From the NCBI GenBank assembly GCA_041396705.1, contig JAWKYB010000002.1:186001-250000 (forward strand): a stretch of DNA of 64,000 nucleotides, written 5' to 3'. Source of the stretch: Alphaproteobacteria bacterium. GTDB lineage: Bacteria > Pseudomonadota > Alphaproteobacteria > CALKHQ01. This document shows positions 35,897-44,847 of this stretch, piece after piece (within the stretch, counting starts at the first letter, position 1; each line of letters opens with the position of its first letter). Made by a program: the position numbers and the translations under genes. Below the pieces are notes generated by a model that worked only from the letters and a program-made list of their open reading frames with translations, searched no databases and was not told the DNA's origin.

Positions 35897-37140
35897 TTAC
35901 AGCTTGGAGGTGTCGAGGCCGCTCTCGAGAACAGGTTGTCCTCGGTCTCGCCATAGGCATAGGGAGCGGGAAGATCGGCTCCGGATACTCGTCGACGATC
36001 ACGCCCTGGCCTTCTGCATTCCATTGCGAAATGCGTGGCGTCAGGTAGGTGTGCAGGTTCTCCGGCGCGATCTTCACGTGACCGTTCGCCGCGTCCATCT
36101 CCTGCCCCTTGATCGCCTCGCGGATGTTGTCCGGCGTGATGTCGCCGTTCAACGTCCGCGCAGCCTGCGCCCACAGGTGCACCTGGAAGTAGGAATTCCC
36201 AGGCCGCAGGTGCGTCACCGCATTGGGATCGTTCACGTAGGCCCGATAGTTCTCGATGAAGGTGTGGTTGATGTCGGTATCGATGGCCTGGAAATACGGG
36301 AATGACGAGTAGCTGACCGCGAACCCGGCCCATCGCCGCGGACCGATCGACGTCACAGTCGCACAGATCGGCAGCGCGTCCTGGGTCAATGCCCTGGTTC
36401 TTGTATTCGCGGTAGAACGACCACGGAATCGTCACCGACCACGTTCGACAGCACCACGTCGCAGCCGGAATCCTTGATCTTGGAGACCATGGCGCCCCAC
36501 TCGGAATGGCCGAGTTCCAGATACTCGTCCGCCCACTCCGCGCCGTTGGCTCTTCGATCAGGATCTTGCAGACCTTGGCCATCTCGCGCGGATAGATATA
36601 GTTCGAGCCGACGATGAAGAACGTCTTCTTGCCCAGCGTGTTGATGATCCACGGAATGTAGTTCGACAGCTGCTGGTTCGGCACCGCGCCGGTGTAGACG
36701 ACGTTCTTCGAGCATTCGAAGCCCTCATAGAACGTCGGGTAGTACATGCTGTTGCGCCGCTCGAACACCGGCGGACCGCCTTGCGGCTGGCCGAGGTGTA
36801 AGAGCCGAACACCGTCCGTCCGATCCTCAGACCAGCTTGCTCGCCTTTTCATTATAGGTCTGCGGGTCGGAGGCACCGTCCTCGACGATCGGGCTGATCA
36901 TGGTGCCGTTGATGCCGCCGGCGGCATTGACCTCGTCGATTGCCATCAAGCGTGGCATCGGCCAGCGACTTCTCGATGATCGACAGGCCGCCGGTCAGCG
37001 AGAACAGCACGCCGAGCTCGATGGTGTCTTGCGCCTTGGCCGTGCGGTGAAAGAAGTAGGTGTCGGAAACGTGGCGGCCAATCCGGCCGCCGCCGAAGTT
37101 CTGAGCAGCTTCCGGCGTCCGATCCTTGTGACTTGAGCAT
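35897..37140 (-). pseudogene. urtA: Amide/urea ABC substrate-binding protein (UrtA/FmdD/AmiC-like), frame-disrupted
   Basis: Start is the ATG at 37140 with AGGAGGGG upstream. A Tat-type signal is readable one frame away (IGRRKLLRTSAAAGLAATFP), followed by DTIELGVLFSLTGGLSIIEK in yet another frame. Body segments YYPTFYEGFECSKNVVYTG, GAVPNQQLSNYIPWIINTLG and FFIVGSNYIYPREMAKVCKI mark the amide/urea-binding branch of the LivJ family. The C-terminal fifth is intact (YLTPRISQWNAEGQGVIVDE) up to a frame change near the end, where SGLDTSKL and the stop at 35897 follow. It is the periplasmic receptor of the importer. Disruption may be artefactual. Confidence 0.78.
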
Positions 37141-37677
37141 GCGCTTGTCCCCTCCTCGTTTTGTGCGGCGCATCACGCCGCCAGGGTTGAGCCCTCATTG
37201 CTCACGGCGCCTGCGGACGCGACGCCTGCAACGGGCATTATGCAGGATATGTACACAAATGCCAGCGACTCTCTATGCATGCGCCGTGCCGCTAGGGCAT
37301 GCTGCGCACGCCCTTGTGTGTTTGCAAAATAGCATTCATAATTTGTCCAGCGGGCCCAGCCGGCGGCCGCTCAATACCATGGCGCGGAGGATTTGTGCAG
37401 AAACAGATTGCTGGAGCCATGAGCGGCGAATCGGTGGATCCGATGCGGATTTGGGCATGCACATTTGATTCAGGCACCGCGACAGTCGACCTGCTGCGAT
37501 GTTGGTTCCAGTCGTGGAATCCATGGCGGAATTTGAAAATTTTTATGGCGTCGCCACGCCGCGATCATTCCAGTGTTCCGGACAATCGGCCATAGGCCGC
37601 AACAGTAAGCGACGCCAATCCGGGCGATGTCGCGGCGGCATCTTTGGCGTAGCCAGCGGAAACAGCGAGACGATAGC
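37141..37677. other. Divergent regulatory region between the amide/urea operon and the urease operon
   Basis: About 537 bases without a supportable gene and visibly less GC-rich than its surroundings. It must hold the promoters of both the leftward transporter/amidase unit and the rightward urease unit. TTGTGT at 37314-37319 and CATAAT at 37337-37342, 17 bases apart, form a weak candidate rightward promoter. Small open frames here have no recognisable family features. No riboswitch or convincing NtrC/sigma54 box was recognised. Confidence 0.5.
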
Positions 37678-38173
37678 ATGATACTCACCCACATCGCGAC
37701 CGCCGGACGCTGGCCGGCCGGTTCACCGCAACAGTCCTTGGCTGAAATGCGACCGATCCGCATCACGCCGAGGCATTGCATGCGGTTTCGCATCACGGGC
37801 GCGTCGAATACCTGACCCTTGGTACCGCCGACATGCGCCGGCACGGCTGCGTGCGACCACCGACTTGGGTACGGATTGTGCAATCGCACTGCCGAGGGAC
37901 CAACAATTGTGCAATGGCGCAATCCTGCTGCTCGAACCGCATCGCGCCATCGTGGTGCGGATGGCCGAGCAACCCGCGCTGCGCATCCGGCCGCGCGACG
38001 CCGCGGCGGCGCTCGAACTCGGCTACCTCGCCGGCAACATGCACTGGCGTGTCAGCTTCGACGCGGGTGACCTGCTGGTCGCACAGGAGGGCGAGGCCGG
38101 CGCCTATCTTGCCAGACTGGCGCCGCTGCTCGACACTGCGCGGGTGGCCATGGTCGACGATGCCGAACGATAG
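37678..38173 (+). pseudogene. ureE: Urease accessory protein UreE, 5' part frame-disrupted
   Basis: The last 100 or so residues are intact from about 37856 (TTDLGTDCAIALPRDQQL, then AAALELGYLAGNMHWRVSF) to the stop at 38173. Upstream, ATDPHHAEALHAVSHHGRVE and YLTLGTADMRRHGCV continue the protein in a second frame, and MILTHIATAGRWPAG in a third from the ATG at 37678, so frame changes lie near 37745 and 37853. UreE is the nickel carrier for urease; the conserved metal-binding His is in GNMHW. No His-rich tail is present. It overlaps ureF by 14 bases. Confidence 0.75.
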
Positions 38174-38840
38174 CGCCCTGCTGCTCGCGCTCCAGCACGG
38201 CGACAGCCTGTTCCCGAGCGGCGGCTCGTCCTTTTCCTGGGGGCTGGAGCCGGCCCATCGCGACGGCCTGGTGCGCGGCGCCGCGGACGTGACGGCCTTC
38301 GTCCGGGCCCAGATCTGCGGCCGCTTCCAGCCGTTCGACCGGCCGCTGCTGTGCGCCGCCCACGCCGGCGCCGACGACGCCGGGCTGCTGCGTCGGCTCG
38401 ACGACACCGCCGAGGCGATGACGCTTGCCGCCGAACTGCGCGAGGGTTCGCGCAAGGCGGGCGCCGCCCTGCTGACCATCCATACGAGACTGGCGACGGC
38501 TGGCGCCGGCGACGTCTACGAGGCGGTCCGGGCCGGGCGGATGCACGGCCACCTGCCTGTCGTGCAGGGCGTCGTCTGGCGCGGGGTCGGCCTGGACGCG
38601 GACGCCGCGTCCGCGCTCGCCCTGCACGGACTGGTCGCCGGCATCCTCGGCGCGGCGCTGCGCCTTTCGCTGGTCGGCCATGCCGTCGCACAATCCGTCC
38701 GCCTTGCGCTGCAGCCCGAGATGCAGCTGGCGCTGGCGCAGACGCCGTGCGGGGTCGAAGACGTCTCGAGCTTCGCGCCGCTTGCAGAGATCGCCGCGAT
38801 GCGCCATCCCGACCAGACGATGCGCCTGTTCGCGACATGA
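38160..38840 (+). CDS. ureF: Urease accessory protein UreF
   Basis: 226 residues from the ATG at 38160 inside the end of ureE. Typical parts: LLALQHGDSLFPSGGSSFSW (family DS-FP-G-F--S-GLE), AELREGSRKAGAALL and HLPVVQGVVWRGVGLD. UreF is an all-helical protein that joins UreD and UreG on apo-urease to form the activation complex and gates GTP hydrolysis. Placed next to ureE at the front of the cluster. Confidence 0.88.
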   Translation: MPNDSALLLALQHGDSLFPSGGSSFSWGLEPAHRDGLVRGAADVTAFVRAQICGRFQPFDRPLLCAAHAGADDAGLLRRLDDTAEAMTLAAELREGSRKAGAALLTIHTRLATAGAGDVYEAVRAGRMHGHLPVVQGVVWRGVGLDADAASALALHGLVAGILGAALRLSLVGHAVAQSVRLALQPEMQLALAQTPCGVEDVSSFAPLAEIAAMRHPDQTMRLFAT

Positions 38841-38870
38841 AGAATTGATGAGCCGAAGGGGAGGCTGAAC

Positions 38871-39569
38871 GTGCTGCTGACACCAACCGAGATGGAGCGG
38901 CTGACGATCTTCACCGCGGCCGAGATGGCGAGGCGACGTCGGGCCAAGGGTCTGAAGCTGAACCATCCGGAGGCGATCGCCTTCATCGCCGACGAGATCC
39001 TGGAAGGCGCGCGCGAGGGCCGCAGCGTCGCCGACCTGATCGGCTACGGCTCGACCATCCTGAGCACCGACGATGTCATGCCCGGCGTCGCCGACCTGAT
39101 GCCGATGCTGCAGGTCGAGGCGACCTTCCCGGACGGGACCAAGCTGGTGACCGTGCACGAGCCGATCCGCCCCGGCACCGAGGCGCCGGCCACCGATGCG
39201 GTGCGCCCGGGCGAGATCATCGCCGCCCCCGGCGAGCACGAGCTCAACGCCGGCCGTCCGACCGCGCAGGTGACGGTGATGAACACCGGCGACCGCCCCA
39301 TCCAGGTCGGCAGCCACTATCATTTCTTCGAGGCCAACCGTGCGCTGGAGTTCGACCGCGCCGCGGCCTACGGCATGCACCTGGACATTCCGGCCGGCAC
39401 CGCCGTGCGCTTCGAGCCGGGCGAGACCAAGACGGTCGGGCTGGTCGGCTTCGGCGGCACCGCCGAACTCAGCGGCCTCAACCGCCTGACCGAGGGCGCC
39501 GCCAACAGCGCGCTGCGCAAGGAAGAGGCGCTCGCCCGCGCCCGCGCCCGCGGATTCAAGGGAGCCTGA
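38871..39569 (+). CDS. ureAB: Urease gamma-beta fusion subunit
   Basis: 232 residues from the GTG at 38871 with GGGGAGG eight bases upstream. Residues 1-100 are the gamma subunit (MLLTPTEMERLTIFTAAEMA, LNHPEAIAFIADEILEGARE, VMPGVADLMPMLQVEATFPD) and residues about 125-225 the beta subunit (RPTAQVTVMNTGDRPIQVGS, HYHFFEANRALEFDR, YGMHLDIPAGTAVRFEPGE), joined by a short Pro-rich linker. Fused chains of this kind are known in Helicobacter; many bacteria have two genes. It packs around UreC in the holoenzyme. Confidence 0.93.
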   Translation: MLLTPTEMERLTIFTAAEMARRRRAKGLKLNHPEAIAFIADEILEGAREGRSVADLIGYGSTILSTDDVMPGVADLMPMLQVEATFPDGTKLVTVHEPIRPGTEAPATDAVRPGEIIAAPGEHELNAGRPTAQVTVMNTGDRPIQVGSHYHFFEANRALEFDRAAAYGMHLDIPAGTAVRFEPGETKTVGLVGFGGTAELSGLNRLTEGAANSALRKEEALARARARGFKGA

Positions 39570-39572
39570 GCG

Positions 39573-41285
39573 ATGGCAAGGATGAGCAGGGCCGACTATG
39601 CGGCCATGTACGGCCCGACCAAAGGCGACGCGGTGCGGCTGGCCGACACCAGCCTGCTGGCCGAGATCGAGCACGACTACAACTTCCTCGGCGACGAGTG
39701 CCTGCACGGCGGCGGCAAGACGCTGCGCGACGGGCTCGGCCTGACCGCCGGCTACGACAGCGCCGCCGGCGCGCTGGACATGCTGATCTGCAACGCCGTG
39801 GTCATCGACCCGGTGCTGGGCATCGTCAAGGGCGACATCGGCATCAAGGACGGCCGGATCGTGCGCGTCGGCAAGGCGGGCAACCCGGCGACGATGGACA
39901 ACGTCGATTCCGACCTGGTCTGCGGCGCGGCGACGACCGTGCGCGACGCCGAAGGGCTGATCGCCACGCCGGGCGGCATCGACGTCCACGTCCACTTCGA
40001 CAGCGCGCAACTGTGCGAGCACGCGATCGCGTCGGGCATCACCACCATGATCGGCGGCTCGCTGGGACCGATCACCGTCGGCATCGACTGCGGCGGTGCC
40101 TGGAACGTGGGCAAGATGCTGCAGGCGGCCGAGCAATGGCCGATCAACTTCGGCTTTCTCGGCCGCGGCAACTCGTCGAAGCCGCGCTCGCTGCTCGACC
40201 AGATCGCCGGCGGCTGCCTGGGCCTGAAGATCCACGAGGACTGGGGCGCGATGCCGGCGGTGATCGACACCTGCCTCGGCGTCGCCGACGACCTCGACTT
40301 CCAGGTCCAGCTGCACACCGACACGCTGAACGAGAGCGGCTATCTGGAGGACACGCTGGCCGCGATCAACGGCCGCACCATCCACATGTACCACACCGAG
40401 GGCGCCGGCGGCGGGCACGCCCCCGACATCATCCGCGTCGCCGGCGAGGCCAACTGCCTGCCGTCGTCGACCAACCCGACCAACCCGTACACGGTGAACA
40501 CCTTCGACGAGCACCTCGACATGACGATGGTGTGCCACCACCTGAACCCGGCGGTGCCGGAGGACGTGGCCTTCGCCGAAAGCCGCATCCGGCCGCAGTC
40601 GATGGCGGCCGAGGACATCCTGCACGACCTCGGCGCGATCTCCATGCTCGGCTCCGACAGCCAGGGCATGGGCCGGATCAACGAGGTGATCTGCCGCACC
40701 TGGCAGCTGGCCGACAAGATGAAGAAGCAGCGCGGCCGGCTGCCGTCGGAAGCGACGGCGATGGGCGACAACGAGCGCATCAAGCGCTACATCGCCAAAT
40801 ACACCATCAACGCCGCGCGCACCTTCGGCATCGACGCGCACATCGGCTCGCTGGAACGCGGCAAGCTGGCCGATGTCGTGCTGTGGCGTCCCGGCTTCTT
40901 CGGCATCAAGCCGGAGCTGATCGTCAAGGGCGGCTTCATCGTGTGGGCGGCGATGGGCGACAGCGCGGCCAGCCTGATGACCTGCGAACCGCTGCTGATG
41001 CGGCCGCAATGGGGCGCGTTCGGCGAGGCGAAGAAGGCTCTCAGCGCCTGCTTCGTCAACAAGGCGGCGATCGACGGCGGCATCCGCAGCGCCCTCGGCC
41101 TGACCAAGATGACGCTGCCGGCCGGCGGGGTGCGCAAGCTGAACAAGGCGCACATGCTGCACAACGACGCCCTGCCCGCGATCCGGGTCGACCCGCAGAC
41201 CTTCGACGTATTCGTCGATGGCGCGCTCGCCATGTGCGACCCGGCCAGCGAACTGCCGCTGGCCCAGCGCTACATGCTGCGATGA
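39573..41285 (+). CDS. ureC: Urease alpha (catalytic) subunit UreC
   Basis: 570 residues, standard length; the ATG follows AAGGGAG. All active-site parts can be read: HVH in GGIDVHVHFDS, the carbamylated Lys in GLKIHEDWGAMP, nickel/catalytic His residues in VQLHTDTLNESG and HTEGAGGGHAPDI, the mobile-flap Cys-His in MVCHHLNPAVPEDVAF, and the Asp in LGSDSQGMGR. It hydrolyses urea to ammonia and carbamate. Compared with the common type (HIHF, GGGTGP, LTSSDSQAMGR), several neighbouring residues differ (HVHF, GGSLGP, MLGSDSQGMGR), placing it in a divergent urease lineage while keeping the catalytic set. Confidence 0.95.
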   Translation: MARMSRADYAAMYGPTKGDAVRLADTSLLAEIEHDYNFLGDECLHGGGKTLRDGLGLTAGYDSAAGALDMLICNAVVIDPVLGIVKGDIGIKDGRIVRVGKAGNPATMDNVDSDLVCGAATTVRDAEGLIATPGGIDVHVHFDSAQLCEHAIASGITTMIGGSLGPITVGIDCGGAWNVGKMLQAAEQWPINFGFLGRGNSSKPRSLLDQIAGGCLGLKIHEDWGAMPAVIDTCLGVADDLDFQVQLHTDTLNESGYLEDTLAAINGRTIHMYHTEGAGGGHAPDIIRVAGEANCLPSSTNPTNPYTVNTFDEHLDMTMVCHHLNPAVPEDVAFAESRIRPQSMAAEDILHDLGAISMLGSDSQGMGRINEVICRTWQLADKMKKQRGRLPSEATAMGDNERIKRYIAKYTINAARTFGIDAHIGSLERGKLADVVLWRPGFFGIKPELIVKGGFIVWAAMGDSAASLMTCEPLLMRPQWGAFGEAKKALSACFVNKAAIDGGIRSALGLTKMTLPAGGVRKLNKAHMLHNDALPAIRVDPQTFDVFVDGALAMCDPASELPLAQRYMLR

Positions 41286-41923
41286 CCGGGGCCATCGCCA
41301 GGGCGGCGGGGGCCGCCCGCATCGGCATCGGCGGTCCGGTCGGCTCCGGCAAGACCGCACTGATCGAGCGGCTGGTGCCGGAGCTCGCCGGCCGCGGCGT
41401 CGAGCTCGCCGTGGTCACCAACGACCTGGTCACCCAGGAGGACGCCGAGCGGCTGAAGCGCAGCGGGCTGATCGACCCGGCCCGGGTGCTGGCGGTGGAG
41501 TCCGGCGCCTGCCCGCACACCGTGATCCGCGAGGACCCGACGATGAACATCCAGGCAGCCGACCTGCTGGAGGACAAGCTGCCCGGCCTCGACCTGATCA
41601 TCATCGAGAGCGGCGGCGACAATCTCGCCTCCACCTTCTCGCTCGACCTGGTCGACTACTGGCTGTTCGTGATCGACGTGGCCGGCGGCGACGACATCCC
41701 GCGCAAGCGCGGGCCCGGCCCGACCCTGTGCGACCTGCTGGTCATCAACAAGGTCGACCTGGCGCCGCATGTCGGCGTCGACCTGGACCGCATGGTCGCC
41801 GAGGCGCGGCAGGTGCGCGACGGCCGGCCGCTGGCGCTGACCAACTGCCGCGCCAACGCGGGCATCGCCGCGGTGGCCGATTTCATCTGCCGCGACGTGC
41901 TGCTGCAGGACGTCGCCGCTTGA
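41282..41923 (+). CDS. ureG: Urease accessory GTPase UreG
   Basis: 213 residues; its ATG overlaps the ureC stop (ATGA). P-loop GGPVGSGKTALIERL, the metal-binding Cys-Pro-His in ESGACPHTVIREDPTMN, IIIESGGDNLASTFS and the base-binding NKVDLAP are all visible. The Cys-Pro-His binds nickel between two subunits and GTP hydrolysis releases it to urease. The text around CPH differs from the usual TGGCPHTAIRED, in line with the divergent UreC. Confidence 0.95.
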   Translation: MTGAIARAAGAARIGIGGPVGSGKTALIERLVPELAGRGVELAVVTNDLVTQEDAERLKRSGLIDPARVLAVESGACPHTVIREDPTMNIQAADLLEDKLPGLDLIIIESGGDNLASTFSLDLVDYWLFVIDVAGGDDIPRKRGPGPTLCDLLVINKVDLAPHVGVDLDRMVAEARQVRDGRPLALTNCRANAGIAAVADFICRDVLLQDVAA

Positions 41924-42789
41924 ACCAGCCGCTGCCGGTGACGGTGCATACGCAGCCGGCCGGGCGCAGCGGCAGGCTCGCCCTGGGTCTGCGTCGCGCG
42001 CCCGACGGGCGCAGCTTCATCGACCGGCAGCACGCCACCTATCCGTTCCACATCTGCCGGCCGCTCTACTACGGCGGCGATCCGAACGGCATGGCCACGC
42101 TGTACCTGCAATCCATCGCCGGCGGCGTGTTCGAGCACGACCGGCTGGCGATGGCACTGGCGGTGGGGCCGGGCGCAGCTCTGCACCTGACCTCGCAGGG
42201 CGCGACCATCGTCCATGCGATGACCGGGGGCCGCGCCAGGCTGGCCTCGACGGTGACCGCAGGTGCCGGCGCCGTCGCCGAGCTGCTGCCCGAGGCGACC
42301 ATCCTGTTCCCCGGCGCCGACCTGGAGACGCGGACCGAGGTGGTGGCCGACGAGACCGCCGTCGTGCTGGTCGGCGAAAGCTTCATCGCGCACGACCCGT
42401 CGGGCAACGGAGCGCCGTTCGGTCGCCTGCTGACCGAGGTGTCGTTCCGTACGCCGGATGGCCGGCTGCTGGCCTGCGACCGCCAGGCCACGTCCGGGGC
42501 GGCGTTCCGGGCGCTGGCGGCCGCCGGCAGCCGCCGCTTCGAGGCCTATGCCGGCATCCAGCTGTGGGCACCGCGCCGCGATGGTACCGCGCTGCTGGCG
42601 GCGTGCACGGGGTCGGCAGGCGTGCCGGACGGTGTCTATTTCGGCGCCTCGCCCCTACCCCACGGCTGCGGCATCGGCATGCGCATCCTTGCCGCCGACG
42701 GCGCATCGCTGAAGGCCACCATCGCCATCTTGTGGCGCAGCCTGCGCCGCGGCCTGTTCGAGGCCGATCCCGCGCCGCGCCGAAAGTAG
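41920..42789 (+). CDS. ureD: Urease accessory protein UreD
   Basis: 289 residues from a TTG at 41920 overlapping the ureG stop (TTGA); a GTG at 41938 or thereabouts is a possible alternative. The family pattern appears as GRLALGLRRAPDGRSFIDRQ, SIAGGVFEHDRLAMALAVGP, GAALHLTSQGATIVHAM and GFR-like pieces. UreD is the scaffold that binds apo-urease and channels nickel from UreG. It closes the urease gene run; the next gene starts 79 bases later on the same strand. Confidence 0.85.
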   Translation: MNQPLPVTVHTQPAGRSGRLALGLRRAPDGRSFIDRQHATYPFHICRPLYYGGDPNGMATLYLQSIAGGVFEHDRLAMALAVGPGAALHLTSQGATIVHAMTGGRARLASTVTAGAGAVAELLPEATILFPGADLETRTEVVADETAVVLVGESFIAHDPSGNGAPFGRLLTEVSFRTPDGRLLACDRQATSGAAFRALAAAGSRRFEAYAGIQLWAPRRDGTALLAACTGSAGVPDGVYFGASPLPHGCGIGMRILAADGASLKATIAILWRSLRRGLFEADPAPRRK

Positions 42790-42805
42790 CGGCCGCCGGA
42801 CGCAT

Positions 42806-42868
42806 GCTTTCCTTTGATCCGGTCGCTGCGCGGTGCTACCCGGAACGCAGCCAGAGATCGGGGGTCAC
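42806..42868 (+). promoter_or_regulatory. Leader of the first exported methyltransferase, conserved with the leader of the second
   Basis: GCTTTCCTTTGATCC begins 63 bases before the GTG start at 42869, and GCTTTCCTTTGCTCG begins exactly 63 bases before the second gene's GTG at 43849. Between them GGTGCTAC(C/G)CGAAC-like text is shared. The upstream sequence was duplicated with the gene and kept, suggesting that it acts as a promoter or leader. Confidence 0.45.
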
Positions 42869-43753
42869 GTGAATCGACGCGAGTTTCTAGCCGCAGCCAC
42901 GGCCGTCGCAGCCGCCGGGTTCGCCCGGTCCGGCCCGGCGCACGCCGAGCAGTCGGTGCCGCTGCCCTATGACTGGAACGCCTATCCGCCGCTCGAGGCC
43001 GGCCAACGCGATGCCTATGTCGAATGGATGGTCGCGCACCGCGGCGAGGATCCGGTCTACCTCGGCCAGCATTGGGACCGCTACCAGGTGCTGGTCGCCA
43101 ACCGCGATCTGCTCGACGACCGCAACAAGCGGGCATTCCTCATGGTCCCGCGCGAGGAATTCGTGCTCGAGCGCAACCTCGGCCGCGCCTACGAGCACGC
43201 CTTCCTCGACATCGGCTACGGCGTCACCATCTCCGGCCCGCACCTGGTCGGCCGGATGACCACATCGATCGACGTGCAGTTCGGCGAGAAGGTGCTCGAG
43301 ATCGGCACCGGGTCCGGCTACCAGTCGGCCTATCTCGCCAACCTGACCGACAAGGTCTGGACCATCGAGATCATCGCCCCGCTGGCCGAGCGCACGCGCG
43401 GCGTCTACGACGGCCTGATCGCCCGCGGCTATTCCGAGTATCTGGCGATTACCAGCAAGTCCGCCGACGGCTACTACGGCTGGGAGGAGGCCGGGCCGTT
43501 CGACAAGATCATCGTCACCTGCGGCATCGACCACGTGCCGCCGCCGTTGCTGCAGCAGCTGCGGGTCGGCGGGATCATGGTGATTCCGGTCGGCCCGCCC
43601 GGCGCGCATCACGTGCTGAAGATCGTCAAGGAACAGGCGGACGACGGCACCGTGCGCGTCAGCCGCACCGACATCTATGGCGGTCGGATCGTGCCCTTCG
43701 TGCCGTTCACCAAGCTGGAGGGCGACGAGATCGTCGGCGTCCACAGCGAGTAG
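42869..43753 (+). CDS. Tat-exported protein with isoaspartyl-O-methyltransferase-like SAM fold, copy 1
   Basis: 294 residues from the GTG at 42869. Residues 1-32 are a Tat signal (NRREFLAAATAVAAAGFAR, ending AHA). A conserved lead-in, VPLPYDWNAYPPLEAGQRDA, precedes the Rossmann-like SAM domain: VLEIGTGSGYQSAYLANL (motif I), VWTIEIIAPLAERTRGVY, and FDKIIVTCGIDHVPPPLLQQ followed by RVGGIMVIPVGPPG. These are the marks of PCMT-type methyltransferases, which repair L-isoaspartyl residues. An exported SAM enzyme is odd because SAM is cytoplasmic. The C-terminus, FVPFTKLEGDEIVGVHSE, is identical in the neighbour. Confidence 0.8.
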   Translation: MNRREFLAAATAVAAAGFARSGPAHAEQSVPLPYDWNAYPPLEAGQRDAYVEWMVAHRGEDPVYLGQHWDRYQVLVANRDLLDDRNKRAFLMVPREEFVLERNLGRAYEHAFLDIGYGVTISGPHLVGRMTTSIDVQFGEKVLEIGTGSGYQSAYLANLTDKVWTIEIIAPLAERTRGVYDGLIARGYSEYLAITSKSADGYYGWEEAGPFDKIIVTCGIDHVPPPLLQQLRVGGIMVIPVGPPGAHHVLKIVKEQADDGTVRVSRTDIYGGRIVPFVPFTKLEGDEIVGVHSE

Positions 43754-43785
43754 GCGAAGGCCCTGCGCCCGCGCGAAGGGGCGTT

Positions 43786-43848
43786 GCTTTCCTTTGCTCG
43801 TGACGCTGTACGATGCTACGCGAACCTGAGGCTGAGTCCGGAGGTACC
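43786..43848 (+). promoter_or_regulatory. Leader of the second exported methyltransferase
   Basis: Shares the GCTTTCCTTTG start, a central GATGCTACGCGAAC/GGTGCTACCCGGAAC segment and the same 63-base spacing to the GTG start as the leader at 42806. The ribosome site GGAGGT at 43840-43845 is specific to this copy. Confidence 0.45.
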
Positions 43849-44733
43849 GTGAACAGACGCGAATTCATTGCGACCGCCGCCGCCGTCGCCGCCGGCAGCG
43901 TTGCCCTGCCCGGATTGGGCCATGCGCAGACGACGGTTCCGCTGCCCTACGACTGGGACGCCTATCCGCCGATCGAACTCGGCCAGCGCGCCGCCTACAT
44001 CGACTGGATGGTCCAGCACCGCGGCGAAGACCCCTATTATCTGGGCCTGCACTGGGACCGCTACGAACACCTGATCGGACATCGCGACCTGTTCACCGAC
44101 CGCGACAAGCGGGCCTTCCTGATGGTCCCGCGCGAGGAGTTCTGCCTCGAACGCAATCTCTCCCGGGTCTACGACCGCGCCTTCCTCGACATCGGCTACG
44201 GCGTCACCATCTCCGGCCCGAATCTGGTCGGCCGGATGACCAGCTCGATCGACGTGCAGTTCGGCGAAAGGGTGCTGGAGGTCGGCACCGGGTCGGGCTA
44301 CCAGTCGGCGTTCCTGTCCAACCTGACCGACAAGGTGTGGTCGATCGAGATCATCGCCCCCCTGGCCGAACGCACGCGCGGCGTCTACGACGGCCTGATC
44401 GCCCGCGGCTATACCGAATACGGCGCGATCACCACGAAGCAGGCCGACGGCTATTACGGCTGGGAAGAAGCCGGGCCGTTCGACAAGATCATCGTCACCT
44501 GCGGCATCGATCATGTGCCGCCGCCGCTGCTGCAGCAGCTCCGGGTCGGCGGAAGCATGGTGATCCCGATCGGCCCGCCGGGCGGGCATCACGTGCTGAA
44601 GATCGTCAAGGAACAGGCGGACGATGGGACCATTCGTGTCAGCCGCAGGGACATCTATGGCGGCAGCGTCGTGCCGTTCGTGCCGTTCACCAAGCTGGAA
44701 GGCGACGAGATCGTCGGCGTCCACAGCGAGTAG
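43849..44733 (+). CDS. Tat-exported protein with isoaspartyl-O-methyltransferase-like SAM fold, copy 2
   Basis: 294 residues, exactly the length of copy 1 and alike over most of the chain. Tat signal NRREFIATAAAVAAGSVALP, cleavage-like GHAQ, then VPLPYDWDAYPPIELGQRAA. SAM motif I reads VLEVGTGSGYQSAFLSNL, and FDKIIVTCGIDHVPPPLLQQ and KIVKEQADDGTIRVSRRDIY match the paralogue. The differences are spread evenly and mostly conservative, so both copies appear to be kept by selection. Ninety-five bases separate it from copy 1 and 114 from the large membrane protein. Confidence 0.8.
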   Translation: MNRREFIATAAAVAAGSVALPGLGHAQTTVPLPYDWDAYPPIELGQRAAYIDWMVQHRGEDPYYLGLHWDRYEHLIGHRDLFTDRDKRAFLMVPREEFCLERNLSRVYDRAFLDIGYGVTISGPNLVGRMTSSIDVQFGERVLEVGTGSGYQSAFLSNLTDKVWSIEIIAPLAERTRGVYDGLIARGYTEYGAITTKQADGYYGWEEAGPFDKIIVTCGIDHVPPPLLQQLRVGGSMVIPIGPPGGHHVLKIVKEQADDGTIRVSRRDIYGGSVVPFVPFTKLEGDEIVGVHSE

Positions 44734-44847
44734 GCGGCCGCCGGCGCGCGATCTGGCCCGGCCCGCCCGCATCGGCGACGCGGTCGCGACCGCAAGCGTC
44801 GCGGCGCCCCGTTTTCTCTGCGGCCACCGGGAAACGGTGACCGCGCC

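Noticed and set aside
33172..36876. A very long minus-strand open frame read as one 1234-residue protein
   Set aside because: It strings together pieces of urtA, urtB, urtC and urtD in the wrong frame for most of its length; the real genes are read by switching frames.
37141..37677. Several 60-100 codon open frames in the urt/ure divergent region
   Set aside because: No ribosome sites with family-like products; composition differs from neighbouring genes and the region is expected to be regulatory.
38837..38848. Mini open frame ATG-AAG-AAT-TGA between ureF and ureAB
   Set aside because: Three codons only; probably chance.
38052..41360. A 1102-codon minus-strand open frame over the urease genes
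   Set aside because: Antisense shadow of ureC/ureAB; no recognisable domain.
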